DNA of 64,000 bases from NCBI RefSeq assembly GCF_016313185.1, contig NZ_CP066218.1:2046001-2110000 (forward strand), in the 5' to 3' direction. Every line of letters begins with the position of its first letter. Within the stretch, counting starts at the first letter, position 1. The position numbers were made by a program, and so were the translations under genes. Shown here piece after piece: positions 35,605 through 43,783 of the stretch. Below the pieces are notes generated by a model. It was given only the letters and a program-made list of their open reading frames with translations. It searched no databases and had not been told where the DNA came from. This DNA is from Mycolicibacterium baixiangningiae (GTDB lineage Bacteria; Actinomycetota; Actinomycetes; Mycobacteriales; Mycobacteriaceae).

Positions 35605-35997
35605 GTGGCGATAGTCGGCGTGGGCATCGATCTGGTATCCATTCCGGATTTCGCGGAGCAGGTGGACCGTCCGGGGACGGTGTTCGCCGAGACGTTCACC
35701 CCCGGGGAGCGCCGCGACGCCGCCGACAAGAGTTCGTCGGCGGCGCGGCACCTCGCGGCGCGCTGGGCGGCGAAGGAAGCGGTCATCAAGGCGTGGTCGG
35801 GGTCGCGGTTCGCCAAGCGGCCCGCGCTTCCGGAAGGTATCCACCGCGACATCGAGGTGGTCACCGACATGTGGGGCCGGCCGAAGGTGCGGCTCACCGG
35901 TGACATCGCCGAGCACCTCAGGGAGGCGACCATCCATGTGTCGCTGACGCACGAGGGGGATACGGCGGCGGCTGTGGCGGTCATCGAGGAGCCCTGA
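35605..35997 (+). CDS. acpS: Holo-[acyl-carrier-protein] synthase
   Basis: 130 residues, GTG start, 9 bp after fas. Motifs VGIDLVSIPDF (Mg-binding Asp) and RWAAKEAVIKAW (Glu-Lys signature) identify the AcpS phosphopantetheinyl transferase. Transfers 4'-phosphopantetheine from CoA to the FAS-I carrier domain and FAS-II AcpM. Co-transcription with fas is standard in mycobacteria. Confidence 0.97.
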   Translation: MAIVGVGIDLVSIPDFAEQVDRPGTVFAETFTPGERRDAADKSSSAARHLAARWAAKEAVIKAWSGSRFAKRPALPEGIHRDIEVVTDMWGRPKVRLTGDIAEHLREATIHVSLTHEGDTAAAVAVIEEP

Positions 35998-36070
35998 GCC
36001 GCGCGGCCGCTTGACCATTCGCGCATCGGGTACCCCTGCGGATCGTGACACCGAACCGTGAGGATCCATC

Positions 36071-36895
36071 GTGAGCGAGACCAGCCAGCGCGAGCTGGGT
36101 GATTCGGACAGTCCCATCGAGGACGCGCTCGAACACGCCTTCCAGCGCATGGTCGACGAAGGCACCCAACGGTTGCACCGCAACTGGCGGGAAGTGTTGA
36201 TCACCGGATTCTTCGGCGGCACCGAGATCGCCGTCGGCGTCCTCGCCTACCTGTCGGTTCTGCACGCCACGCACAATCCGCTGCTGGCCGGGCTGGCGTT
36301 CTCGGTCGGTTTCCTCGCACTGCTGCTGGGTCGCAGCGAACTGTTCACCGAGGGCTTCCTGGTGCCCGTCACCACCGTGGCGGCCAAACGCGCCGGCGTC
36401 GGGCAGCTGCTCAAACTGTGGAGCGGCACGCTGGTCGCGAACCTCGTCGGCGGCTGGGTGCTGATGTGGCTGATCATGACGGCGTTCCCGAAGTTGCACG
36501 CGCAGACCATCGAGTCGGCCTCCCACTACGCGACCGCACCGCTGTCGGCGGAGACGTTCGCCCTCGCGCTGCTCGGCGGCATGGTGATCACGCTGATGAC
36601 GCGGATGCAGCACGGCACCGATTCGGTGGTCGGGAAGATCGCCGCGGCCGTCGCGGGCGCCTTCCTGCTGGCCGGGTTGCAGATGTTCCACTCGATCCTG
36701 GACTCGCTGTTGATCTTCGGGGCGATGATCGCCGGCGATGCGCCGTTCGGTTACCTCGACTGGCTTCAGTGGTTCGGTTACACCGTGGCCGGCAACATCC
36801 TCGGCGGGCTGGGCCTGGTGACGCTGTTGCGGCTGCTGCGCAGCAAGGACCGGCTGCAGCAGGAGCGCAGTGAGGCGGACGCCGAGTCGGACTGA
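36071..36895 (+). CDS. Formate/nitrite transporter (FNT) family channel
   Basis: 274 residues. Six membrane segments with FNT features: GFFGGTEIAVGVLAYL, LLGRSELFTEGF (Omega-loop region), GTLVANLVGGWVLMW and TRMQHGTDSVVGKI. The family normally conducts formate, nitrite, lactate or hydrosulfide as pentamers. Charged N- and C-terminal tails are cytoplasmic. It interrupts the acpS-M20 peptidase adjacency known from M. tuberculosis, so it is probably a lineage insertion or was lost there. Substrate unknown; this branch (long N-terminus, His-poor central pore) differs from FocA/NirC. Confidence 0.85.
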   Translation: MSETSQRELGDSDSPIEDALEHAFQRMVDEGTQRLHRNWREVLITGFFGGTEIAVGVLAYLSVLHATHNPLLAGLAFSVGFLALLLGRSELFTEGFLVPVTTVAAKRAGVGQLLKLWSGTLVANLVGGWVLMWLIMTAFPKLHAQTIESASHYATAPLSAETFALALLGGMVITLMTRMQHGTDSVVGKIAAAVAGAFLLAGLQMFHSILDSLLIFGAMIAGDAPFGYLDWLQWFGYTVAGNILGGLGLVTLLRLLRSKDRLQQERSEADAESD

Positions 36896-36899
36896 GAAT

Positions 36900-36971
36900 T
36901 CCCCCGCGAGCAGACACAGAATCGCCCTTTTCGACGCCGCGGAGGGCGATTTTGCGTCTGCTCGCGGGGGA
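36900..36971. repeat. Long inverted repeat (29-nt arms) between FNT and peptidase genes
   Basis: Left arm 36900-36928 and right arm 36943-36971 are complementary at 27 of 29 positions with a 14-nt loop; each arm contains CGCGAGCAGAC and AATCGCCCT. The right arm ends 24 bp before the peptidase ATG. The structure is too large and regular to be chance. It may be a dispersed intergenic element, a terminator for the fas-acpS-FNT unit, or an RNA-level control of the peptidase. Confidence 0.8.
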
Positions 36972-36995
36972 GGGCGACCTACTACGCTCGTGTCC

Positions 36996-38342
36996 ATGAG
37001 CGACGTGGTGGCACGGGTGCAGGAGGTTCTACCGTCGGTCCGATCCGATCTGGAGGATCTGGTCCGCATCGAGTCGGTGTGGGCCGATCCGGAGCGGAGG
37101 GACGAGGTGCAGCGCAGCGCGCAGGCGGTGGCCGACCTGCTCGGCGCGGCCGGTTTCGACGACGTCCGCATCGTCGCCGAGGGTGGAGCGCCCGCGGTGA
37201 TCGCCCGTCATCCCGCGCCTCCTGGTGCGCCGACGGTGCTGCTGTACGCCCACCACGACGTGCAGCCGGAAGGCGATGCGGGCCAATGGTCGTCGCCGCC
37301 GTTCGAACCCACCGAGCGGGACGGGCGGCTGTACGGCCGCGGGACGGCCGACGACAAGGCCGGTATCGCCACGCATCTGGCGGCGTTTCGCGCTTTCGGT
37401 GGTCAGCCGCCGGTCGGGGTGACGGTGTTCGTCGAGGGCGAGGAGGAGTCCGGCTCACCGTCGTTGGCGAATCTGCTTGCCGCGCACAAGGATCTACTGG
37501 CCGCCGACGTGATCGTCATCGCCGACTCCGACAACTGGAGCACCGACCGGCCGGCGCTCACCGTCTCGCTGCGCGGCCTGGCCGACTGCGTGGTCGAGGT
37601 GGCCACCCTCGACCACGGCCTGCATTCGGGGCTGTGGGGTGGCGTGGTGCCCGACGCGCTGAGCGTGCTGGTCCGGCTGCTGGCCAGCCTGCACGACGAC
37701 GACGGGAATGTGGCGGTCGCCGGTCTGCACGAGGATGCGGGGCCAGCCGACTCCGGAATCAACGCAGACCGCGGCGGGGCCTGGGTGCGCGAGGAGTCCG
37801 GCCTGCTGCCCGGGGTCGGCGAAATAGGTTCGGGCTCAGTGGTGCAACGGCTGTGGGCCAAGCCGGCGATCACGGTGATCGGTATCGACACCACTCCGAT
37901 CGGGAAATCGTCGAACACGCTGATCCCGCGGGCGCGGGCGAAGATCAGCATGCGGGTCGCGCCGGGCGGTGACGCGCGGGCACACCTCGAGGCACTGACC
38001 CGCCACCTCGAAGCGCGCGTGCCGTGGGGTGCGCAACTGACGGTGACACCGGGCGACATCGGCCAGCCGTACGCGATCGACGCGTCCGGACCGGTGTACG
38101 ACGCGGCCCGCGCCGCGTTCACCCAGGCGTGGGGCGCCGACCCGGTGGACATGGGGATGGGCGGGTCGATCCCGTTCATCGCCGAGTTCGCCGCCGCGTT
38201 CCCGGACGCGACGATCCTGGTCACCGGTGTTGAGGATCCGGGGACGCAGGCGCACAGCGTGAACGAGAGCCTGCATCTCGGTGTCCTCGAGCGTGCGGCC
38301 ACCGCGGAGGCGCTGCTGCTGGAGAAGCTCGGAAAGGGCTGA
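36996..38342 (+). CDS. M20-family metallopeptidase (dipeptidase)
   Basis: 448 residues from ATG 36996; the open frame upstream runs through the inverted repeat and is excluded. Metal-binding residues typical of M20: HHDVQP (His and Asp), GTADDKAG bridging Asp, GEEESGS with the catalytic and ligand Glu, ADSDN, and a C-terminal EDPGTQAHSVNE His. Dimerisation domain inserted at about 190-300. Likely Zn-dependent dipeptidase or acyl-amino acid hydrolase. Corresponds by position to Rv2522c of M. tuberculosis. Confidence 0.93.
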   Translation: MSDVVARVQEVLPSVRSDLEDLVRIESVWADPERRDEVQRSAQAVADLLGAAGFDDVRIVAEGGAPAVIARHPAPPGAPTVLLYAHHDVQPEGDAGQWSSPPFEPTERDGRLYGRGTADDKAGIATHLAAFRAFGGQPPVGVTVFVEGEEESGSPSLANLLAAHKDLLAADVIVIADSDNWSTDRPALTVSLRGLADCVVEVATLDHGLHSGLWGGVVPDALSVLVRLLASLHDDDGNVAVAGLHEDAGPADSGINADRGGAWVREESGLLPGVGEIGSGSVVQRLWAKPAITVIGIDTTPIGKSSNTLIPRARAKISMRVAPGGDARAHLEALTRHLEARVPWGAQLTVTPGDIGQPYAIDASGPVYDAARAAFTQAWGADPVDMGMGGSIPFIAEFAAAFPDATILVTGVEDPGTQAHSVNESLHLGVLERAATAEALLLEKLGKG

Positions 38343-38352
38343 GCAACCCGGG

Positions 38353-38391
38353 AAATAATCGCGTGCCGATGACGCCGCGTTTTTGTATGGT
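38353..38391 (+). promoter_or_regulatory. Candidate erm promoter with AT-rich WhiB7-type element
   Basis: AAATAAT (38353-38359) is followed by a weak -35-like TGCCGA (38364-38369) and, 16 bp later, a -10-like TATGGT (38386-38391). An AT-rich block just upstream of the -35 is the pattern of WhiB7-activated promoters that drive erm and other intrinsic resistance genes in mycobacteria. Assignment is by pattern only. Confidence 0.45.
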
Positions 38392-38412
38392 GCAGCCGTG
38401 GGGAACACGAAC

Positions 38413-38442
38413 ATGGCAGTGACCAGGATCCGCCGCTTCTAG
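38413..38442 (+). CDS. erm leader peptide MAVTRIRRF
   Basis: Nine-codon open frame with a GGGGAA purine stretch about 7 bp upstream. The peptide MAVTRIRRF contains Arg-Ile-Arg, an instance of the +X+ motif at which macrolide-bound ribosomes stall in known leader peptides. Its last codons lie inside the first arm of a hairpin, and its stop codon overlaps the second arm, so a stalled ribosome would open that hairpin. It is too short to be supported by homology; support is position, motif and overlap with RNA structure. Confidence 0.6.
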   Translation: MAVTRIRRF

Positions 38443-38503
38443 CGGCGGAGAGCAATTTTCACCAGGCTCCGCCGCATTCAGCACCTTCAGTTGCTGGGCG
38501 GCG
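38429..38503 (+). promoter_or_regulatory. Attenuator with mutually exclusive hairpins upstream of erm
   Basis: Segment 1 (38429-38436, TCCGCCGC) pairs with segment 2 (38442-38449, GCGGCGGA) around a TTCTA loop. Segment 2 extended (38442-38450, GCGGCGGAG) pairs equally well with segment 3 (38467-38475, CTCCGCCGC). Segment 3 (38470-38475) can also pair with segment 4 (38498-38503, GCGGCG), reinforced by CAGCA (38479-38483) with TGCTG (38492-38496). This 1:2 / 2:3 / 3:4 layout behind a leader peptide is the classic design of macrolide-inducible erm attenuators. All arms are perfect complements in the sequence. Confidence 0.72.
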
Positions 38504-38551
38504 TACTCATGCTGCCCGGGCCATCCCACCATCGCCCGGAGTTCCCATCCC

Positions 38552-39328
38552 ATGCCTACCTACCGTCCCGGACGTCACGAGCTCGGCCAAAACTTCCTCA
38601 CCGACCCCGAAGCGGTCGACACGATCGTCAGCCTCATCTCGCAGACAGCCGGGCCGATCGTCGAAATCGGCTCCGGGGGAGGGGCTTTGACGCTACCGAT
38701 GCAGGCTCTGCGGCGACCGATCACAGCGATCGAGATCGATCCGCGGCTTGCGCGAACGCTTGCGCGCCGAGTCGATCCGCCCACGACGATCGTGCCCGGC
38801 GACTTCATGCACTACCGGCTGCCGCGCACGCCACACGTCATCGTGGGAAACCTGCCGTTCCACCAAACCACCGCGATACTGCGGCACCTCCTCCACGCCG
38901 ACCACTGGACGGCAGCGGTCCTGCTGCTCCAGTGGGAGGTCGCGCGCCGCCGCGCCGCTGTCGGCGGGGCGACGATGATGACCGCGCAGTGGTGGCCGTG
39001 GTACGTCTTCGACCTGGCCGGCCGTGTGCCCGCGGCGGCGTTCACGCCGAGACCCGGCGTCGACGCAGGCCTGCTGAAGATCACCCGGCGCAGCGATCCA
39101 CTCGTCGATGCCGCGCGGCGTCGCCGCTACAAGGCCTTCGTTCACAGCGTGTTCACGAGCAAGGGCCGTGGGCTGCACGAGATCCTGCCGAGAGTCGCCG
39201 GCTCCTCGGCCAAGGCTGCGGTCCGGAAGTGGCTGGCCGGCCAACGCTTCCGGGGCACACCGCTGCCGCGCGATCTATCCGCCCCACAGTGGGCCGAGGT
39301 GTTCGCGATCGTCGATCGATATGGCTAG
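38552..39328 (+). CDS. erm: 23S rRNA (adenine-N6) methyltransferase, Erm family
   Basis: 258 residues, similar in length to the mycobacterial Erm(39)/Erm(40) group. Rossmann SAM motifs in order: GQNFLTDPEAV (N-terminal motif), VEIGSGGGALTLPM (motif I), AIEIDPRLAR (II), GDFMHY (III), VGNLPFHQTT (catalytic motif IV). C-terminal basic domain RRRRYKAFVHSVF. Methylates A2058 and so gives macrolide-lincosamide-streptogramin B resistance; in fast-growing mycobacteria such genes are intrinsic. It lies between M20 peptidase and bcp, neighbours in M. tuberculosis, so it is an insertion in a conserved block or was lost there. Its stop overlaps the convergent bcp stop by 4 bp. A weak GGAG is the only ribosome-binding site. 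Confidence 0.95.
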   Translation: MPTYRPGRHELGQNFLTDPEAVDTIVSLISQTAGPIVEIGSGGGALTLPMQALRRPITAIEIDPRLARTLARRVDPPTTIVPGDFMHYRLPRTPHVIVGNLPFHQTTAILRHLLHADHWTAAVLLLQWEVARRRAAVGGATMMTAQWWPWYVFDLAGRVPAAAFTPRPGVDAGLLKITRRSDPLVDAARRRRYKAFVHSVFTSKGRGLHEILPRVAGSSAKAAVRKWLAGQRFRGTPLPRDLSAPQWAEVFAIVDRYG

Positions 39329-39798
39329 ACCTTGATGTCGCGGCGCAGTTTGGCGACGTGGCCGGTGGCGCGCACGTTGTACTGCGCCTCGGCGATCTTG
39401 CCGTCCTCGTCGACGAGGAACGTCGACCGGATGACGCCCTGGACGGTCTTGCCGTACATCGTCTTCTCCCCGAATGCGCCCCAGGCGGTGAGGACTTCTT
39501 TGTCGGGGTCGGACAGCAGTGGGAAGGTCAGCTTTTCGGTGTCGCGGAACTTAGCCAGTTTGGCCGGCTTGTCGGGGGAGATGCCGACGACGTCGACCCC
39601 CGCGCCGTTGAGTTCGGTCAGGCTGTCCCGGAAATCGCACGCCTGCTTGGTGCAGCCGGGCGTGGACGCAGCGGGGTAGAAGTAGACGATCACCTTGCGG
39701 CCCTTGTAATCCGCCAAGGAGACGGTGTTGCCGTCGGCGTCGGGCAGGCTGAAGCCGGGTGCGGTGTCGCCCACCGACAGGCGAGGGGTCTGGGGCAT
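39325..39798 (-). CDS. bcp: Thioredoxin-dependent peroxiredoxin Bcp
   Basis: 157 residues from ATG 39798. AhpC/TSA fold of the BCP/PrxQ class with peroxidatic Cys49 in STPGCTKQACDFR and resolving Cys54 five residues on, the PrxQ pattern. Reduces peroxides using thioredoxin. Same relative position and orientation as Rv2521 in M. tuberculosis. Divergent from the DUF3618 gene. Confidence 0.95.
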   Translation of the reverse strand: MPQTPRLSVGDTAPGFSLPDADGNTVSLADYKGRKVIVYFYPAASTPGCTKQACDFRDSLTELNGAGVDVVGISPDKPAKLAKFRDTEKLTFPLLSDPDKEVLTAWGAFGEKTMYGKTVQGVIRSTFLVDEDGKIAEAQYNVRATGHVAKLRRDIKV

Positions 39799-39913
39799 GC
39801 CTTGAAATCCCTTCTGGTCGACCGGTGCCGTCCGGGTCGCACCGGCTGATCTAGGGTAGTTCGGCAAGACGGGAACCAGACTGGGGACCCAGCACGGACT
39901 TGGAGGACATGAC

Positions 39914-40138
39914 GTGGCGGACCGGGATCCCGATGCCATCAAGAAGGACATCGACGTGGCGCGCGACCAGTTGGCGCTGACCGTCGACTCCCTGGCGGAG
40001 CGGGCCAACCCGCGCCGGCTGGCTGACGACGTCAAGACCAAGGTGATCGGGTTCGTGTCCCAGCCGCCGGTGGCGGCCTCCCTGGCAGGCGTCGCGCTGC
40101 TCATCGTGGTGGTGGCGTTGCGGCGGTCCCGCCGCTAG
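39914..40138 (+). CDS. DUF3618 small membrane protein
   Basis: 74 residues, GTG start. N-terminal helix DPDAIKKDIDVARDQLALTV (with the conserved I...AR..L pattern of DUF3618) then a C-terminal membrane segment (about 52-68) and a basic RRSRR end. Cytoplasmic helix anchored at the membrane; role unknown. Positional counterpart of Rv2520c. Confidence 0.88.
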   Translation: MADRDPDAIKKDIDVARDQLALTVDSLAERANPRRLADDVKTKVIGFVSQPPVAASLAGVALLIVVVALRRSRR

Positions 40139-41090
40139 GGCTCCTCAGCGCCGACGAGACGGCAGGAGCCAGTCGGCGAGCGAGAGGCGCGGGGGGTTGG
40201 CGCGCCGGCCCAGCCGACTGCAACTCACCACTGAAAGCGGTCCGTGTGCAGCAACGTCGCCGCCCGGCGTCGAGTCGGGGGTGCGCGGAACGCGTGCTGT
40301 GGACATCAGCTAAGACCCCATTCCGTCGGTGCGTGTTGTGCCGCAAACTTGCCAGCTAACGACTGACGGTACCAGTCATCTCCGCAATGTGCCAGCTTGT
40401 GATGCGAAAATGTGGGCCACGCCATGCTACAAGCAACCTCGCCAGCGCCGAGTGGCACACCCAGAGTGGCTTCGTAGTGTGAAAGCAGCACATCGGTCGT
40501 CGCTGGGCGGAGGAGCGGGGCCGGCCACGGTGCTGCCGGTTGCACGCCGCGCGTGCACGCCGGGCGCGGAAACGAAACTACGTTGGCAGGTATCGAGCTC
40601 TGTGGTGCTCCATGTCAGCTCCGGTCACGATGAAACTGCGCGGCTTGCTCTGGCCGCGCTCGCGCCCCGGCCAACTGTTATTCGCGCGTGACAGAGCGCC
40701 GACGGGGATCGAATTCGTGACCGTCAAATCCGGGCACGCGCCGAGGTTCGAGGGCGATGACCATCGGCGTATAAACGCCTGGGCATGCGGCGGTCTGCCA
40801 GCGACCATCACGGTGTGTCTCCCCGCTTCGCGTACACACGGAACGAGTAACGATCACTGGCACCAACGGGTCACCAGCAGGAGCCGCGACGGGACGGGAC
40901 GGGACGGCGGAGTCTGTCCCCGAGAGCAGCCGGCAGGGACCATTCAGGCCAAAGGAAGCGGCTGGCCGATCCGACGGGGGTGCCGCGGCCCTTGAGCTGC
41001 GGTGCGACACGCTTGAGGGGCCGGTTCACCGACTACGGTCGCTCCTCGCTGTGCCGCACCGGGCGGGTAAGCGGCCGTGGGCCTGGGCCA
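40139..41090. other. Gene-poor 950-bp region
   Basis: No open frame here has the codon bias of the neighbours or a recognisable domain; the short frames present on both strands disagree with GC-rich third-position usage. GC falls gradually toward the right end. The only pattern noted is a short GGGAC tandem (about four copies, 40889-40908). It may be a decayed insertion; no integrase, transposase or tRNA fragment was recognised. Confidence 0.5.
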
Positions 41091-41408
41091 TTAGTCATCG
41101 TAGCGCTGTGCTACGCGTAGCGTACCGACGCCTTCAATCTCGACGTGCTTCGCCTCGGACACAGCGCGGAATTCTGTGACGGGAGTATCGGTCAACACTG
41201 AGGAAGCGACCCCGCCGGGGGCGTCTTCGACGATGCGCACACGGAGGGTGTCAGCATCGCTTCCCGACTCCTCCAAGTGCGCCGCGTATCCCGTCGTGGG
41301 GCAAACTCCCTCGCCTCTGACAACCACGTACGGACCCATTCCGTCAAGGACAATGTGCGAATATGCTTCAAACTTATCGAGTGACCATTGACATTTCAAA
41401 TTGTTCAT
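41091..41408 (-). CDS. Hypothetical protein A of low-GC islet
   Basis: 105 residues from ATG 41408, preceded by AGAGGTAAA (a good ribosome-binding site, 5 bp spacing); the frame is open 14 codons further. Small acidic, probably beta-rich protein with MGPYVVVRGEGVCPTTGYAA and ADTLRVRIVEDAPGG. It resembles the neighbouring protein B in layout: G-x-T-x-GY/W near the first third, a hydrophobic beta strand, P-x-GG, then a Thr/Val-rich strand and E..hhhV.G.G near the end. Base composition is well below the window average. Function unknown. Confidence 0.6.
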   Translation of the reverse strand: MNNLKCQWSLDKFEAYSHIVLDGMGPYVVVRGEGVCPTTGYAAHLEESGSDADTLRVRIVEDAPGGVASSVLTDTPVTEFRAVSEAKHVEIEGVGTLRVAQRYDD

Positions 41409-41473
41409 TTTACCTCTAATGTCGGTCTTGCCGTTCGATCGGATTGTCACGAACCAGATTCATGCGGACGCAT

Positions 41474-41803
41474 TCAGTGCACGCACTTGACATCGATTGT
41501 CTTGCCCTCGACGGCGTCCCCTTCCGGACTGCCGAGGACGGTGAATGCCACCTGCTCATACTCGAAATCCGTTTCCTCGGTCCACGTCACATCGATCGTG
41601 GTCAGAGCCTCGGGCGACCCACCGTCGTGGGTTGCTTCCAACTCAAGTAAAAGCATCTTCGGGTTGATCCCTTGAGGCTCACTCCTGCGCACTGCAACCG
41701 ACCAGCCTTCCGTCCGAAATTGCGCTTGTCCGCTGGCTGTCAGTGTCTTGGGCTTCCCTGGCATGTGGTCGTGGAAGGCAGTCCATTCCCCGATTAGCTC
41801 CAT
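41474..41803 (-). CDS. Hypothetical protein B of low-GC islet, probable paralogue of A
   Basis: 109 residues from ATG 41803, with GGAGG about 11 bp upstream; the frame remains open ~63 codons further but that part lacks a convincing fold. Contains SGQAQFRTEGWSVAV, EPQGINPKMLLLELE, DGGSPEALTTIDVTW and EQVAFTVLGSPEG, matching protein A in spacing. Cytoplasmic, acidic, no signal. Upstream of A on the same strand (65 bp apart), so a two-gene operon is likely. Function unknown; the pair may be the cargo of a horizontally acquired islet. Confidence 0.6.
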   Translation of the reverse strand: MELIGEWTAFHDHMPGKPKTLTASGQAQFRTEGWSVAVRRSEPQGINPKMLLLELEATHDGGSPEALTTIDVTWTEETDFEYEQVAFTVLGSPEGDAVEGKTIDVKCVH

Positions 41804-42097
41804 CTTCGTTGCTTCCTCCCCGCAGAGTTTTATGACCAGTCGATACTGACACCGACGGCGCATGTCTGTAGGCAAATTGACGAGTCTACATATGAAAGTT
41901 CCCGTGGGGCATTTTGTTAGCGCACGGCTGCGAGTGGAGACGGATAAAATTGGTGACCGCCCGCCGTTTGTCGCCGTCCGCCTTGAACCCAAGCCCCTCG
42001 CTCAAAGCGCGGAGGGTGACACGGAAAGTGAACGGCTGGTCAACGGCGCCGTCGGGTGATCGTGTGCCCTGTGTGACGGCGCGAAAGGTGTCTCGAA
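41804..42097. other. Intergenic region upstream of the two-gene islet
   Basis: About 290 bp between protein B and the tRNA-Lys terminator. AT-rich patches (for example CATATGAAAG near 41890) could contain the promoter for the minus-strand pair. No gene with credible codon usage was seen. Confidence 0.4.
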
Positions 42098-42131
42098 ACA
42101 ACGAAACCCCGCCGAAGCAGGGCTTTCGTTG

Positions 42132-42132
<1 letters not shown>
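42098..42132 (-). terminator. Hairpin after tRNA-Lys
   Basis: ACAACGAAA (42098-42106) and TTTCGTTGT (42124-42132) form a perfect 9-bp stem with CCC/GGG continuing inward. It begins at the 3' end of the tRNA gene on the minus strand and is a probable transcription terminator. Confidence 0.7.
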
Positions 42133-42207
<75 letters not shown>

Positions 42208-42367
42208 GCGGGAGAGACATTAACAGGCCACCGGCCGGGACGTGAAATCGCGGCCTCAGAAGGGTCCCGAGCGAATCTCGGCGGCGCGCCCCATGTCGGA
42301 CCTGCCAGTAGACTGTGGCCGACGAATCCGCGCGAAGTAGAACTCTGGGTGTGAGGTGGGGAAGACA

Positions 42368-43588
42368 ATGTGGCAGGTCGGTTCGGTGACCCGTCCGCGT
42401 CGGCAACGAGCCTGGTGGGCGGGCATGCTGGTGGTTCCCGCCGTCGTGCTGGGGCTCACCTCCTGCTCGAGTGGCTCCGAACCGGAGACCCCGCAGGTGA
42501 TCTCCGACAAGGGCACCCCGTTCGGTGACCTGCTGGTGCCGAAGCTCACTTCTTCGGTGACCGACGGCGCAGTGGGTGTCGCGGTCGACAGCCCGGTCAC
42601 CATCGGCGCCGAGGGCGGCGTGCTCGGCTCGGTCACGATGGTCAACGAGGACGGCGACGCGGTCGCGGGCAAGCTGAGCCCGGACGGTCTCACCTGGGCC
42701 ACCACCGAACCGCTCGGCTACAACAAGAGCTACACGCTGACGGCGAAGTCGATGGGCCTCGGCGGGGTCGCCAGCCGGCAGATGACGTTCGAGACGCATT
42801 CGCCGGAGAACCTGACGATGCCCTACGTACTTCCCAACGAGGGTGAGGTTGTCGGGGTGGGCCAGCCGCTGGCCGTCCGGTTCGATGAGAACATCTCCAA
42901 CCGGTTGGCCGCGCAGCGCGCGATCACGGTGAAGACCGAACCGCCTGTCGAGGGCGCCTTCTACTGGCTGAGCAACCGGGAAGTCCGCTGGCGTCCCGCC
43001 GAGTACTGGCAGCCGGGCACGAAGGTGTCGGTGGCGGTCAACACCTACGGCGTCGACCTCGGTGACGGTCTGTTCGGCCAGGACAACGTCAAGACCGAGT
43101 TCACGATCGGGGACCAGGTCATCGCAACCGCCGACGATTCCACGAAGACGCTGACGGTCCGGCGCAACGGCGAGGTCATCAAGACCATGCCGATCTCGAT
43201 GGGCAAGAACAGCACCCCGACCGACAACGGCACTTACATCATCGGGGACCGGTATTCGCACCTGGTGATGGACTCGTCCACCTACGGGGTTGCTGTGAAC
43301 TCGCCCAACGGCTACCGCACCGAAGTGGACTGGGCCACTCAGATGTCCTACAGCGGCATCTATGTCCACGCCGCGCCGTGGTCGGTCGGCAGCCAGGGTC
43401 ACAGCAATGTCAGCCACGGCTGCCTCAATGTGAGCCCGGCGAACGGGAAGTGGTTCTACGACAACACCAAACGCGGCGACATCGTCGAGGTCGTGAACAC
43501 CGTCGGTTCGGTGTTGCCCGGCACGGACGGTCTCGGCGACTGGAACATCCCGTGGGAGCAGTGGAAGGCCGGCAACGCCGGAGTCTGA
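42368..43588 (+). CDS. ldtB: L,D-transpeptidase, LdtMt2-like lipoprotein
   Basis: 406 residues from ATG 42368 (GGGGA 6 bp upstream; GTG 42356 lacks a ribosome-binding site). Lipoprotein signal with lipobox LTSC, lipidated Cys33. Two Ig-like domains (about 50-250) precede the YkuD catalytic domain (about 250-380), with His334 in VHAAPW and the SHGCLNV motif (His350, Cys352); the numbering is two residues from LdtMt2 (His336, His352, Cys354). Forms 3-3 peptidoglycan cross-links in the periplasm; sensitive to carbapenems in the M. tuberculosis enzyme. The sequence [16 protein letters not shown] closely matches LdtMt2 (Rv2518c). Confidence 0.95.
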   Translation: MWQVGSVTRPRRQRAWWAGMLVVPAVVLGLTSCSSGSEPETPQVISDKGTPFGDLLVPKLTSSVTDGAVGVAVDSPVTIGAEGGVLGSVTMVNEDGDAVAGKLSPDGLTWATTEPLGYNKSYTLTAKSMGLGGVASRQMTFETHSPENLTMPYVLPNEGEVVGVGQPLAVRFDENISNRLAAQRAITVKTEPPVEGAFYWLSNREVRWRPAEYWQPGTKVSVAVNTYGVDLGDGLFGQDNVKTEFTIGDQVIATADDSTKTLTVRRNGEVIKTMPISMGKNSTPTDNGTYIIGDRYSHLVMDSSTYGVAVNSPNGYRTEVDWATQMSYSGIYVHAAPWSVGSQGHSNVSHGCLNVSPANGKWFYDNTKRGDIVEVVNTVGSVLPGTDGLGDWNIPWEQWKAGNAGV

Positions 43589-43602
43589 GCCGCCCCGCCG
43601 CA

Positions 43603-43647
43603 TACGAAGAAGCGCCTCACCCTTGCGGGGTGAGGCGCTTCTTCGTA
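43603..43647. terminator. Strong bidirectional terminator
   Basis: Perfect 20-bp arms (43603-43622 and 43628-43647) around a TTGCG loop; the core GAAGAAGCGCCTC repeats in complement. Lies between ldtB and the convergent tRNA-His gene and would stop transcription from both sides. Confidence 0.85.
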
Positions 43648-43652
43648 CTGCG

Positions 43653-43726
43653 GGTGGCTGACGGGACTCGAACCCGCGACAGCCAGGATCACAACCTGGT
43701 GCTCTACCAACTGAACTACAGCCACC
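43653..43726 (-). tRNA. tRNA-His (anticodon GTG)
   Basis: 74 nt with the extra 5' G(-1) typical of tRNA-His. Acceptor GTGGCTG / CAGCCAC with discriminator C, anticodon loop TTGTGAT giving GTG, T-loop GGTTCGAGTCC. No CCA is encoded. Confidence 0.95.
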
Positions 43727-43783
43727 ATCGCTGCTGACCCATCGGGCCGTGCAGCGACGTCGATCTTAACCGGTCGGGTGCCC

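Noticed and set aside
26320..36222. Very long open frames on the minus strand across fas
   Set aside because: They mirror the coding frame, are Arg/Gly/His-rich low-complexity translations without domains, and are explained by GC-rich third positions of fas.
40889..40908. GGGAC short tandem repeat
   Set aside because: Only about four units and no link to a gene; likely simple-sequence noise in GC-rich DNA.
42356..42367. GTG 42356 as the ldtB start
   Set aside because: No ribosome-binding site at the right distance, while ATG 42368 has GGGGA 6 bp upstream and gives catalytic residue numbering close to LdtMt2.
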